Part shown: positions 34,001-53,215 of the stretch, one piece after another
How positions within the stretch are numbered: the stretch's first letter is position 1
Layout of the letters: every line of letters begins with the position of its first letter
Source of the DNA: Amyelois transitella
Taxonomy: Eukaryota; Arthropoda; Insecta; Lepidoptera; Pyralidae
Length of the DNA: 64,000 nt
Assembly: GCF_032362555.1 (NCBI RefSeq)
Contig: NC_083532.1
Location: 4,353,001-4,417,000, forward strand
Direction: 5' to 3'
The notes under the pieces: generated by a model
Databases searched by the model: none
What the model was told of the DNA's origin: nothing
The model's input: only the letters and a program-made list of their open reading frames with translations
Program-made: the position numbers and the translations under genes

Positions 34001-36467
34001 TTGTTTTTTTTTGGTATACTTAGGATAAGTAGGTAATTAAAATATTAATAAAACAACCATATTATTAGTTATAGCGGCCCGCCCCGGCTTCGCACGGGTA
34101 AATAAATTTATTTCAAAACAAATTTATGCCTATGTCACTTTTGAAGGTCTATTCTATATCTGTGCCAAATTTTATCAAAATCGGACCAGTAGTTTTTGAG
34201 TTTATTCCACACAAACATACAAAAATACAAATCTTTCCTCTTTATTATTAGTGTGGATTAGTGTGGATGTGGATGAATGTGGAAAAAAGCGAAAGAAGTA
34301 GGTATGCAAAGATGAAAGATGCAGTCTCTGCAAAAAGTCCCTCCGGGAAAAAGGCGTGATTTTATGTAGGTATGTTAAACAACTAGGTACTTATAGCTTA
34401 AGATTAGTTGAATTTCTAAACGAAATCAGACAGGAGTCGTTTCGTATAATTGATACTTACGTAGATACTGCCAAACAAACCCTTCGTGGTTTAAGATCGA
34501 CATAATGAATTAAATAAATATGTATATTATAAATTTATTACACTTTAATTATAACCCGAAACCGCCGAGCTTGCATGAAGAAAGTTATGAATGTGGATGA
34601 AGCGAAAGAATTATGCAGAGATCGTGGCAAATGGAAAGAGGTAGTCTCTGCCTACCCCTCCGGGAAAGAGGCGTGATTTTTATGTATGTATGTAAATTAT
34701 AACAAAACAACATATCCTACCTAAACTTAGTAAGGTACAAAATGTAGGTACACCATTGATCTGCGCATACGACGACGGGGCAAAAAAAAGATAATCATTG
34801 TTTTAGGTCTTAGACAAAAAAAAAAAATTTTTATTCATTATACTACCTATAGGATACTACTATATATCGCTTAATAATTGTCAAAACGTATGGTTTAACA
34901 ACATTGGTTGACGTCAAATAAATTACTTAAAAACTAAGTTTACTGCCGCTTCTAAGGCGTCAGTGCAGAAGAAGCGGTAACAAACTGCACTGCAGCATTT
35001 TCTTCAACAACGTCAACTTCACAATATTAATTTAACTTAGAATAGAATGTCGACGAGAGAATACATTGTTCAGATTTATATATTTATATATTTAAAAAAA
35101 ATATATATGTATATAACAAAGAATTCACAATCCAGAATTCCAATTAGACCAGTCGGTAGTGGACCTAGCTGTGTCTTTGACTAAAGAGAAAATTCCAACT
35201 TTTTCAATTGACATGATCCTAAAAGTTTCCCTGTTCATGGCAGGTCAGACAGAGTCCTTCTTATACTAACCTGAATTACCCCGTAAGGGTAAATAATACA
35301 CATGATTTGTAGGTAAGTATGTAAGTAAGTATGTAAGTACCTATCACTTATCCAACAATAGGCACAAACAGATCCTAGATTCGTCCTGGGGAAAGAACGC
35401 TGGAATGTAACTTACGTAATGAGAAAATAATTCATTATTTATTTATAAAAGAAGAAAATGAGTACATTGAGTGCTTTCCACAAATTTATTCAAAACAAAT
35501 GTGAAAAAGAAGTCTAATTCCGTCTAGTTACATACCTCCTTACTTAAAAATTACTGAGCGAAACAATTGTACAACGCTAAGTCATGCAATCATGGAAGGA
35601 AAACATGAAATTTCCAGAATGGAATTAGAAATAATCTTGTTAGAGAAACAATTACAATTTTATTCGTTAGACAAATTACGCATGGAAGTATACAGTACAA
35701 TGAGTAACACGCCTTAAAACATGCAAATTAATAATCACGCTTCATTATCAGACATCTTCCTTCACACCCAATTTACTTTCAAAGACTACCTCATCAATTA
35801 AAGAGAACTTCAGCCATTCAGAAACTAAGAACAATTATTAGCGCGTAATAACAAAGAAAAATCAAATAAAAAAAAAGAACGAACATGATCTAATAAAGAT
35901 CGTATATCAACGGTTAATGATACGTCTCATTTCTAATTTGCTCCGGCGAAACGTTTTGCCAAGTGACTTTAGATAACTATCTTTTGCCGCTATTTGCATG
36001 ATAAAATCTCTTCAGCAAATTGAGATTTTTCCGAGTAGCGACATCTGTTGACTAGTAACAAAAACAAAAATAAACACTAGTTGCGACCTCTAACGTCGAG
36101 TAGCTGTAACTAAATAAAATATAAATAGTTTCAATTACAGATAACAGATAGCGGTAAAAAGTATAATTCATTTTATTCCAATTCAATAGATGGCGTTGTC
36201 TTTGTAAAAAATTGTGAATATGTAGTTACAAATACGAAAAACAGATGGCAGTAAAAAGTTATCCATAATTTTATTTTAATTCAATAAATGACGCAGTGCT
36301 TTTATTCCCTTACGAATACGAGGTAGACAGAGACATATCTAAAAATAATAAATAATATTTGTTATATGAATACACTTTAACCACTCAATTTTTTCCATGG
36401 ATGTCGTAAAATACGTCTAAAGGAATAGGAAGATTCATCTAGTGTACCTTTTACAACAATGATCCAA

Positions 36468-36488
36468 TGGGTGAGGTGGCACCTCGCC
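36468..36488. repeat. Near-perfect hairpin next to the mariner
   Basis: GGGTGAGGTG-G-CACCTCGCCC with one mismatch, enclosed by GATCCAA and TGGATCA. Confidence 0.6.
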
Positions 36489-36635
36489 CGGATGGGACTG
36501 GATCATTTGCCACCTTTTAAAATAATGTAATGGTCATCTAGTTCCTAAACAAACATCGACGTGCTCCACGTAACTCTAATGGTAAGTAATTAATTTAGAA
36601 AAAATGCATTTAATACTATTGCATTTACGATATAC

Positions 36636-37950
36636 TACTCTGTCAAGAAAGTAGCAGGAAAAGATCAATAATACACAAACTGTTTGTTATTCATCCAAAT
36701 TTATTTTATCACCTTCAAAATATGCTCCTTTAGAAACGATACACTTACGCCAACGAATAATCCAATCATCAAAACATTTTTTAAACGCTGTTTCCGGAAT
36801 TGAGGTCAGTTCTCGCCGCGAATTCTCTTTTATGTCTTCTACCGATTGAAAACGGGTGCCACGAAGTGGTAATTTGAGTTTGGGAAAAAAAGTCGGCTGG
36901 AGCCATATCTGGTGAATATGGTGGTTGCTCGATGGTATTTGTTGAGTGTTTGGTTAAAAATTCGTTCACAATGATGGCCTTGTGCGAAGGTGCATTATCA
37001 TGGTGCAAAATCCAAGAATTTTCTTTCCACAAATCTGGCCTTTTTCGTCGGATTTGCTCTCTTAAACGCCGCATAACACTCAAATAATATTCCTTATTTA
37101 CCGTTTGACCTTCCGGCAAGAATTCCGAGTGCACAACACCGCGATAGTCAAAGAAAACAGTCAACATGACTTTGACTTTTGAACGACTTTGGCGTGGTTT
37201 TTTCGGTTTCGGTTCAGTTGGAAGGCGCCACTCCGAAGCTTGTTGACTAGTTCGCATGTCAAACTCGTAAACCCACGTCTCGTCACCAGTAACAATGCGT
37301 TTCATGAATGTTGGATCGGAATTGACTCGTTCTAGCATGTCCTCAGCGACTCTCATGCGATTGAGTTTTTGAAAAAAATTCAGGTCTTTTGGGACTAGCC
37401 GAGCGGCAACATGTTTCATACCCAAATTATTAGTTAAAATGGTACGGATCGACTCGTGAGATACAGAAAGTTCGGTGGCTATCTCTCTCAAAGTTGAATG
37501 AGGATTTTCAGTCACTATTTCCTTCACTTTTGCGATGTTAACTTCAGTTGCAGACGTTGATGGCCTACCAGAGCGAGGCAAATCTTCCATCACATCTCGA
37601 CCGCTTTTGAACGCTTTGTACCACTCATAGGCACGAGTTTTTGATAAAGTCGATTCACCGTAAGCCTTCTGTAACATTTTCAGTGACTCCGAACACGATA
37701 TTCCATTGGCAATGCAAAATTTAAGACAAACTCTTTGTTCGATGTTTTTATCCATTATGAAATTAGCAATACACACTAGATATGATATAACTAAAACTAG
37801 CACTGTATTTAATGTAAACAACAGATGCAACTCAAACTCCGCGCCAAAATGGAAAACAGTTGTGCCAATCTAACAACAACAAAAAAAAAAAAATTTGAAT
37901 TTGGAACCATAAATAAATAATCCATTCCCGATACTTTTCTGACTGAATGT
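36636..37950 (-). mobile_element. Mariner element, inactive
   Basis: Degenerate inverted ends bracket a mariner transposase reading frame. TCTGTCAAGAAAGTAGCAGGAA at the left matches the complement of the right end, TCAGTCAGAAAAGTATCGGGAA, at 17 of 22 positions. TA dinucleotides occur at both outer edges but the exact boundary is ambiguous. The TIR divergence and the frameshift suggest an old copy. Confidence 0.85.
36687..37755 (-). pseudogene. Mariner DD34D transposase, frameshifted
   Basis: The frame opens at ATG 37755 (MDKNIEQRVCLKFC). It has the two N-terminal HTH segments (SKTRAYEWYKAFKSGR, RSGRP, then STLREIATELSVSHESIR), the catalytic acids in TGDETW, LHHDNAPSHK and APADFF with 34 residues between the last two, and YSPDMAP. 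Immediately after PADFF, at an A7 run (36885-36891 on the plus strand), the frame shifts. The original frame then stops near 36781 after unrelated residues, while the mariner C-terminus (PKLKLPLRGTRF..., ending NLDE) continues in another frame to TAA at 36687-36689. Family proteins are about 345-355 aa, which the sum matches. Confidence 0.9.
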
Positions 37951-38890
37951 ATACGGATCCTGCAGTACCTACGTATAAAAAACTAAGAAAATTACTGGAC
38001 AAGGAATACAGTTTCTAAAATATAATCACATACATACATATGGTCACGTCTATATCCCTTGCGGCGTAGACAGAGCCAACAGTCTTGGAAAGACTGAATG
38101 GCCAAGTTCAGCTATTAACGAGTAGCTTAATGATATATTTGAGATTCAAATAGTGACAGGTTGCTAACCCATCGCCTAAAATAATTATAATTATGAGTAT
38201 ATATAGGTAATTACATATTTTGTAAAAATACTAAATATGTAATAATAATGTATTTGTGGAATACTTTAACAGGAAATTATCACTAGAATGTGGAAATGCA
38301 ACTATAGCATGATCCTATCCTATCCTACCAATATTATAAATGCAAAAGTTCATAAGTTAGAATGTGTGTTTGTTTGTTACTCTTTCACACAAAAACTTGG
38401 CAATTACATAGCTTTTTTAATATAACATTGGAATAACAAAACGAGTCAACATTTATAGCGATTTAAGGCGGTCGAAGTCGCGGACAACAGCAAGTACAGT
38501 CATTATTATAACAAAACAAAGGGATAACTTGTTTTACTGACTGTAACTAACTAGGTACCCCCACTTGTTTACCTTGAGTGACCAGTGACCTGTCGTATTA
38601 ATTGACTACTTCCAAAAATATTATGTTGTTCTTTGTTTTGTTTCGTTGTATAGCCTTAAGCCTTCCTCGATAAATGGTCTATTCAACGCAAAAATAATTT
38701 TTCAGTTCGAACTAGTAGTTCCTGAGATTAGCGCGTTCAAACAAACAAACAAACTCTTCAGCTTTATAATATTAGTATAGATGTATCTGAAGCGAAGAAG
38801 TAGTTATGCCATTGCAGCGATCGTGGCAAAAGAAAAAATGTATTATAGTATCATAAAAAAAGCGTTTTTTAACCTATTTATGTAATGTAC
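37951..38890. other. Spacer between mariner and reductase promoter
   Basis: Partial family A (38030-38182 minus), diverged family C (38318-38490 minus) and family D tail (38643-38783 plus); nothing coding seen. Confidence 0.6.
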
Positions 38891-38897
38891 AACTATT

Positions 38898-38975
38898 TTG
38901 TGATACTAACTTGTGATACTATCTTGTGATACTGTCTTGTGATACCATCTTGTGATACTATCTTGTGATTCTTCT
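38898..38975 (+). repeat. 13-bp minisatellite upstream of the reductase promoter
   Basis: Six head-to-tail copies of TTGTGATACTATC with a few substitutions (ACTAAC, ACTGTC, ACCATC, last ATTCTTCT). It ends about 165 bp upstream of the TATA box. Confidence 0.85.
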
Positions 38976-39137
38976 TACCTAGCTGTCTCTCTGTATGTAA
39001 AAAGGTATCGTACCAAACGTTAAAACTAAAGTAGCCACTTTATAATCAAAATAATATCAGGCGAATATAACTGTTATAAGTGAAGCAGTAAAGTGCATTT
39101 TAATTTGAACAACTATCACCTCTGTGTTTATAAACTT

Positions 39138-39171
39138 TATAAGATATTTTTTTTACTATTAATAAATCAGT
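39138..39171 (+). promoter_or_regulatory. TATA box and TCAGT initiator of the aldo-keto reductase
   Basis: TATAAG at 39138-39143 and the arthropod initiator TCAGT at 39167-39171, with the likely +1 A at 39169, 31 bp from the TATA start. This predicts a 25-nt 5' UTR before ATG 39194. Confidence 0.65.
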
Positions 39172-39193
39172 CTTTGTCCGTTACTTGACTAAC

Positions 39194-46585
<7,392 letters not shown>

Positions 46586-46640
46586 AATTACAGTGGCATT
46601 TTAAGCCAAACTAATTAAAAAGATTATTAAATTACTCACA

Positions 46641-46646
46641 AATAAA
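46641..46646 (+). terminator. Poly(A) signal of the aldo-keto reductase
   Basis: AATAAA 56 bp after the TAA stop; a family C repeat starts about 40 bp later. Confidence 0.75.
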
Positions 46647-46682
46647 GTTTCTATCATTTTTTACTTACTATATTTAATAATT

Positions 46683-46975
46683 AGAGACCGCCCGCGACTT
46701 CGTCCGCGTGGAATCAAGCTCGCGGGAGCTCCGGGATAAAAAGTAGCCTATATGTTATTTTGGGTTTTCAGCTACCTCCATACCGAATTACATTTGTTTG
46801 TTTGTTTGTTTGTAATATCTTTATTGCATAGAAATTTACACAGTAACAAGAAAATAGTAAGTACATTCATTTCATTGTAATCGGTTCAGTAGTTTTTGCG
46901 TGAAATAGTAACAAACATCAATACTGACATCCAGACATACTCACAAACTTTCGCATTTATAATATTAGTAGGATA
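46683..46975 (+). repeat. Family C element with nested LINE end
   Basis: Family C is interrupted at 46793-46870 by (TTTG)n then TAATATCTTTATTGCATAGAA, flanked by TACATT on both sides. Confidence 0.8.
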
Positions 46976-47084
46976 ATTTTTCCTTACCGTAATCGGTAAG
47001 TAATCAAAATATGTAATCTTTAATCCATTCCTTTTAGTACCCATTCAAATGAAGATAAGCAATTAATAAATAATAGGTACAGTT

Positions 47085-47335
47085 ATTAAACGCGCACGTA
47101 ACGTACCTTTATTTTATTAAACGCGCACGTAACGTACCTTTATTTTATATCGGACGTTTCGAATCATGTTACAATGATACGTGGTCAGCGAGCGACTGAT
47201 AACCAGCGGACTACTGCTACGTTTGCAGGCAGAATGTTCTTCTCTCAAGATTCTTAACATCCGAGATAAAATAAAGGTAAAACGTTTCGTTTTATATTTA
47301 TAAATAATACGTTTAATACCTACTTATATTGTTTA
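47085..47335. mobile_element. Family H element with inverted ends
   Basis: Left TTAAACGCGCACGTAACGTACC then TTTATTTTATATCGGA; right TCCGAGATAAAATAAAGGTA with ACGTTTAATA. A 31-bp unit is perfectly duplicated at 47087-47117 and 47118-47148. A related end is at 44240-44285. Confidence 0.6.
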
Positions 47336-47412
47336 TAAAATATAGTACTTATATGCGACGCGAAGGTTTAAAATCATTAATTTTGTTTCCCAACTACATA
47401 CTATACTATTGA

Positions 47413-47650
47413 TGCCGTGTGATTCCCGGCACTAATGGAAAAAAGACCCCCCATCTCTTTCCCATTAATTTCCTAAAAGGCGACTAAGGGATAGGCTTAT
47501 ATACTTGGGATTCTTCTTTTAAGCGATGGGCTAGCAACCTGTCACTATTTGAATCTCAATTCTATCATTAAGCCAAGCTGAGCGTGGCTTTTCAGTCTAC
47601 CCCGCAAGGGTATATACCCGCATAGACGTGATCATATGTTATGTTATATG
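47413..47650 (+). repeat. Family A element
   Basis: GTGATTCCCGGCAC start; 3' part rearranged (GGGTATATACCCGCATAGACG). Confidence 0.85.
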
Positions 47651-49104
47651 TTTAAGACTTCTATTTTAGTGACTATAGTATTTTTTTTTTCAATACTGCA
47701 GACGAAACCGCGAGAAATAGTGTTGTATTTCTTACAGGAAATCAAAAACAAAATAAATATTGCAGTTTATTCGACAATTTAGGGGCAATTAACAAAGCGA
47801 TTACATTTTTACAATATATTTATTAAATGTCATTTTTTTTAACAATATTTTATTGCAAAATCTACTTCTTAATATCCTACAAAAATACTTTTCTCATCAA
47901 CATAACTGAATATAAAAAAGTACAATTTTTTTGTGAATAATTTTAAGTGATTTTGCATATTTATTTAGAGAATTCAATCAGCGATGAATCCTTAAATAAG
48001 GAATAATTTCGCGATTAAATGAGTTATTTTCTATTGTTTAAATACTAACTAATACTTATTTATTGTAATACCACCTTTTAATTATATGATTTTTATAGAA
48101 TTACAAATGTAACTATAAAAGAATGATATTACAAATTGATAAATGAATAGGTATCTTTTATTTATAATGTACTTGAATAACTTACTTATTATGTATACCT
48201 ATGTATCTTTGTACTATTTCTCAAAATAATATTATATCTTAACAAATAATGTGGTAGTAGAAGGACCTGTAAAACTTAAAAAAAAATTGAGTTCATCAAC
48301 AATATTTTTTTAATGCAGAAATTTTTTCACTCTTAAAAAAAATTCTTAAATACACAATACATTTTTATTTTTTTCGATTATGAATTTCTAAGAGTAAAAA
48401 AATTGTAATGTCGCACACCTGTATTTCACAAATCATGAAAATTCTTCTTTAAAAAGTTCATTATCTGTGGCTATTACAAGCTATGTTTGTACCAAAGGCG
48501 AAACCTTAGCAGACCGCTAGTATTTCATATAGAGAAAAAAAATTAACATTATGATTCGACTCAATATAAAAATCATACAATAGTATAAGTATTTAGTTAG
48601 AGATTGCGCCTAAAATGTCGAATCGACACTAGTTATAGATGGTGAAGGCCAAAAAAGTGTTTAAATTATATAAAAATCTAATAAATAAGTTGTTTTTCGG
48701 AGTAAAGTTAATGTACAATTCTAAAAAAAAAATACTTTAAGAAATTTAAATCACAGTACCAACATGCATGCATGCGTGCTTATGCCATTTGCTGTAATAA
48801 AAAGTTATCACTTCATTAACAAAATCGGTTCATTCATCCTTTTGATTTCACCAATTTTTTTTTTATTGATGAATCTTATTGCGAACTGACAACCATAAAA
48901 TGTGTTCCGATATAATATGACAATCTCTTTATAATAGTTTGTGGTGCTAACAATCAACTCATAATATTAACGAGGCATATTTACACACAACTAATTTTCT
49001 TTGGAATAAGCTTGTAAAGGTAAACTGTAAAACAAAATAAATAAGAAATTAAAAAATATGACGTAAAACGTTCATTTTTTCAACTGACAAGGCGCGATTA
49101 TTAA
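47651..49104. other. AT-rich spacer between the two convergent genes
   Basis: No repeat family, gene or splice-site pattern recognised; notable only for (TGCA)n at 48764-48775. Confidence 0.6.
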
Positions 49105-49110
49105 TTTATT
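49105..49110 (-). terminator. Poly(A) signal of the chitin-binding gene
   Basis: AATAAA on the minus strand, about 107 bp after the stop codon; the only canonical signal near the gene end that I saw. Confidence 0.55.
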
Positions 49111-49216
49111 TTTTATCTATGTGTAAGTACATGAATGTAAGAACTGCAGAAAAAAAAAATAAAGAAGCAAAGGAGTGTATATAGTATTCAGCCTTCACCC
49201 GCCAAACTAGCGCCAT

Positions 49217-52200
49217 CTATTTGTAAACGATGAACTCCCCGTTCAGCTCGTCTTCTTGCCGGACGTGACACTGGACGTTGGCCTCGTAGTCACACTGTTG
49301 GGTTCTACTGTTGAAGTACAATCCGTCCGAGCAGTACGCTGCTTGGGGGACGCCGTTCTGACAACGCCAGAACCTTTGGCAGTCGCCACTGGAAACAAAA
49401 CATGAATTTTATAATGAAATTTAGGTTTTATACATAAAAAATTGAACGTCTATTAGCTTGATAAAGTACCCAATTATCTTTTTAATACATACATACATAT
49501 GGTCACGTCAATATCCCTTGCGGGGTAGACAGAGCCAACAGTCTTGAAAAGACTGAATGGCCACGTTCAGCTATTTGGCTTAATGATTGAATTGAGATTC
49601 AAATAGTGACAGGTTGCTAGCCCATCGCCTAAAAAAGAATCCCAAGTTTGTAAGCCTATCCCTTTTACGACATCCATTGGAAAGAGATGGAGTGGTCCTA
49701 TTCTTTTTTGTATTGGTGCCGGGAACCACACGGCACTGCCACTTATTTTTTTAATTATTCTTATATATAGAATAATAGCTATTATTTACCTGTAAGCGAC
49801 TTGCTTGGAGGCAGAATCCAAGTTCCTACAATTCAAGATGGCGTTGCTAGGGTGAATTTCCACATCAGTTGGTCTGATAATGTTGCTTAGGACATCTGAA
49901 ATTTACAAAAACATAGTAGATCTATACTAATATTATAAAGCTAAAGAGTTTGTTTGTTTATTTGAACGCGCTAATCTCAGGAATTACTGGTTCGAATTGA
50001 AAAATTATTTTTGTGTTGAATAGACCATTTATCGAGGAATTCTTTAGGTTATAGGTATAACATGTAAAAAAACGGGGGAAATAATTCATCCTTGAGGGCT
50101 TCAATGATGCCCAATATAACTATTCCACGGAGACGAAGTTGCGGGCACAGCTAGTAGATAATATAGATAGTGAGATAAAATATCCTTTATTGCACTTAAA
50201 TTATAACAAAAATAACTTATCATAAGCTAAGGTGATGTACAAAAGGCGGTCTTATCGCATTATGCAATCTCTTCCACAAGCACAAGAACTACCTATTCAT
50301 GAACGATAATTAGGTGCGGAGTAGTGAGAGGATATTAACAACCCGGTTGTGCCGGGAACCACACGGCACATAAATAATAAGCACACAGATTGAGTTTGTC
50401 TCGAAGTTAGTTAGAAACTTGTATTACGAGATACTAACTCAACGATACCATATTTTATAATAAATACTTATATAGATAAACTTCCAAGACCAATCAGGAC
50501 TTTCCCAGGCCAATCAGAAAAAGTTCTTCCCTCATCATGCTCTGGCCGGGATTCGAACCTGGGAACCTCCGGTGTCACAGACAAGCGAACTACCGCTGCG
50601 CCACAGTAGAAGAGAGTAGTAGACAAACAAGCGCCATTAAATAATATTCTTTTCGAAAATATAAACGAAAAAACCGTGACATTGTTAAAAATACAAAATA
50701 CATACATATAATCAAGTTTATATCCCTTGCGGGGTAGACAGAGCCAACAGTCGTGTAAAGACTGATAGGCCACGTTCAGCTGTTTAGCTTTGAGATAGAA
50801 TTGAGATCCAAATAGTGACAGGTTGCTAGCCCATCGCCTAAAAAAGAATCCCAAGTTTATAAGCCTTTGCCTTAGTCGCCTTTTACGACATCCATAGGAA
50901 AGAAATGAAAATTGAGCCATACAACTGAACGTGACCTCACAGTCTTTCCAAGACTGTTAGCTCTGTCTACCGTCTACCCCGTCGGGAACAGGCGTTATAT
51001 GTATGTATTAGTTCATTCATTAAATTACTTACCAACAGGGTTTACGATATCTTCATTAAGGAAGCCAGGGTCATCCCCTGACCCTGACCCCTCGTCGATG
51101 TCTTCTGGTGATGTTCTTAACCAGCATTTAGTGTCCCGAGGCCAATTACAAGTCTGAAACAGGAGAGACAGTCACATGAAATACAAGACACAATATACAG
51201 GGTGACTTTTAATTCAACTGCATAAATTTAACTGTTAAGTGTACTCATCTAAAGGATATTTAAAAACGTTAAAAGAAAAATATCGGTTCATATTACAGAA
51301 AGTACGAAAAAAAATAAAAGTATTAAAATCCACGATCCTAAATACGTCATCACCCTGGCCGGCGAAAAAGCGACGCGTAAGATTCAGAGGTCAACGACAC
51401 AATTCATTCAGCTGAGCGATCTCGACAACTCTGTACTTTACTTGATCTTGATACTAGAAAAATAATTTATTTTTCAGACATTTATTTACATGTTTAGTTT
51501 TAATTTCTTTTTGAAGTATTGGTCTTTAATAAAGCGTGTGACGTAGTTTCTGAGGGTTTTTTAAATGTGAAAATGATGACGTTTAATTTAAATAAAAATA
51601 GGCACAAATGGCTCAGAAGCATGGGAATAGTCTATGTTTAAAAGGATGCAGTTGTTTTAAATGTCACCCTGTATAAGAATTTGGGCATAAGGCAAAACAT
51701 AGGTTAGTTACGTCATTTTTAACTCTTCCTCTCTTGGTCGTGGTCAAGTAAATAATAGCTGTGGGCGCTATATCTCGCCATTACTTTTGGGCAACGTCAA
51801 AAGTCACTAAATCTGTTATTTATTTAAACTTTATTGTATAAAATACAAATTTATAGCTCCATTGGCGGACTTAATGCTATATAGCATTATCTACCATTGG
51901 GTCTGACAGAGAACTTTATGTGGGGTCAAACTAAATAAATATATTGATACCTTCACAAAATACAATAATTATAATATAATATACATACATAAAAACAAAA
52001 ATAAATAAAGAGTACACATTTATCAATAGGTGCAGCGATTACCGAAATAGGTACCGAAAATAAATCCATTCTATTCTATTTGGTTAATTGATTTTTTGAC
52101 AAAAAAATTTTTACTAGCAGACCGCATACCGCTCCCGCCGAGCTTGCATGAAGAGAATGAATGTGGATGAAGCGAAGGATGTATGCAGAGATCGTGGCAA

Positions 52201-53081
52201 GTGGAAAGTGGTAGTCTCTGCCTACCCCTCCGGGAAAGAGGTGTCATTTTATGTATGTATGTAATGTATGTACATTTTTACTATCTCACCTGAAGTTCAA
52301 AGTCGAAATACAATACGTTGTTGCCTGGACACGTGAATTCCACTTCTTCTCCATGAGCGCACATGTAGTATTTGTGGCAGTTGGTGAAGTGGGGGAGGAG
52401 CAGGAATATCTGGAAATTGATTAAAATAAAATTAAGTAAAAACTTTTTAATAACTAAGGGATAGGCATACAAACTTGGGATTCTAGCAACCTGTCACTAT
52501 TTGAATCCCAATTCTATCATTAAGCCAAATAGCTGAACGAGGCCATTCAGTCTTTTCAAGACTGTTGGCTCTGTCTACCCCGCAAGGGATATAGACGTGA
52601 CCATATGTATGTATGTATGTATGAACTTTTTAATAACGTAACAGTTTAAAATTATTTTATTAAAGGCGCCATCTATAAGTCTAAGTCGAAACTACTATAA
52701 TTCGAAAATGTCGAAATCACGCGACTTGTCTATAATCACATTTAGGTGCGTTTTCATCATAAAGTCTATTTTTAGGTACTGAAAAAAATGTAAACAATCT
52801 TGATACTTATTAGGTACGGCTTTTTATAGTAAAAAAAAAAAATACTTTTTATTAAAATAAAATACGGTTAATAGCAAAAGGTATTCATTACATATAACAT
52901 GTGTTGTTTCATTACATCGGACTATCAGTCGGCGGCATATTTTTTATTATTCTCAAAAGAAGATTTAAGCTTACTTCTCCAGCTGGGTCACAGGAGAGTG
53001 TGTCGGGGTCGACTCCGTGGAGCGAGGAGACCGGGTCAGCCACGGCCGCGCCGGCCACGAGGAAGAGAACGAACAATTTCA
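49217..53081 (-). CDS. Secreted two-domain chitin-binding (CBM14/peritrophin) protein
   Basis: Predicted extracellular chitin-binding protein of the peritrophic matrix or cuticle. Exons in order: 53081-52975, 52409-52290, 51153-51033, 49895-49790, 49388-49217 (stop TAG). The first begins TG-AAA directly after TTTCCAG, so the start codon is split A|TG with its A in an upstream exon. The protein is 208 aa: signal peptide MKLFVLFLVAGAAVA, CBM14 domain 1 with Cys 31, 47, 53, 63, 78, 86, an acidic Gly/Ser linker (EDIDEGSGSGDDPG), and domain 2 with Cys 139, 155, 161, 171, 184, 192. Spacings (x15-x5-x9-x12 or 14-x7) fit the family, and aromatic YYMC and FWRC are chitin-contact positions. All junction phases agree. 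Convergent with the aldo-keto reductase. Which CPAP/peritrophin subgroup is unclear. Confidence 0.92.
49486..49736 (-). repeat. Family A element in chitin-binding gene intron
   Basis: Full length except for loss of TTAGTCGC; lies between the last two exons, in the gene's orientation. Confidence 0.9.
49921..50155 (-). repeat. Family D element in chitin-binding gene intron
   Basis: Complement GCTGTGCCCGCAACTTCGTC to TTTATAATATTAGTATAGAT; TAGTAGAT on both sides looks like an 8-bp target duplication. Confidence 0.88.
50368..50612 (-). repeat. Family B SINE in chitin-binding gene intron
   Basis: Complement has TGTGGCGCAGCGGTAG and GGTTCGAATCCCGG; the 3' tail is shortened. Confidence 0.85.
50698..51005. 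repeat. Two family A fragments head to head
   Basis: 50698-50908 (minus, 3' end to CATCCATAGGAAAG) meets 50910-51005 (plus, ATTGAGCCATACAACTGAACG to GTATGTAT). Confidence 0.85.
51196..51673. mobile_element. Non-autonomous DNA element with CAGGGTGAC inverted ends
   Basis: Left TACAGGGTGACTTTTAATTC and right GAAT-to-GTCACCCTGTA ends align over about 28 bp (TGCAGTTGTTTTAAATGTCA at the right). TA occurs at both outer edges (51194-51195, 51674-51675), giving 478 bp. Internal CACGATCCTAAATACG, GCGACGCGTAAGATTCAGAG and TCAACGACACAATTCA recur at 6151-6300. Lies in a chitin-binding gene intron. Confidence 0.75.
52126..52268 (+). mobile_element. RTE-like 3' end in chitin-binding gene intron
   Basis: CCGCCGAGCTTGCATGAAGAG to GTGTCATTTT(ATGT)n, antisense to the gene, 21 bp from its exon. 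Confidence 0.85.
52453..52622 (+). repeat. Family A element, internally deleted, in chitin-binding gene intron
   Basis: AACTAAGGGATAGGCATAC to (ATGT)4; 5' third absent. Confidence 0.85.
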
Positions 53082-53215
53082 CTGGAAATTAAAAAAAAAA
53101 TTAAAGACCTGCTTGCTATCATCATTTTTGTTGCATCGATGTTATTGAATTTAAAAATATACCTAGTGTTTTTTTTTTTTAATACAAATTGAGCCGCTAT
53201 GACTGATTTACTTAC

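Larger units (their letters stand above)
30137..36635. other. Long gene-free AT-rich stretch between pogo and mariner
   Basis: No gene supported. Contains the CpG-rich island (30720-31003), RTE ends (31610-31720 minus; 34245-34375 and 34553-34695 plus), a family B tail (32080-32215 minus), family C (33316-33520 minus), a GCCCGCCCCGGCTTCGCACGGG element (34074-34260), family E (34905-35025) and two related ACAGAT(A/G)GC(A/G)GTAAAAAG blocks at 36142 and 36241. Confidence 0.55.
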
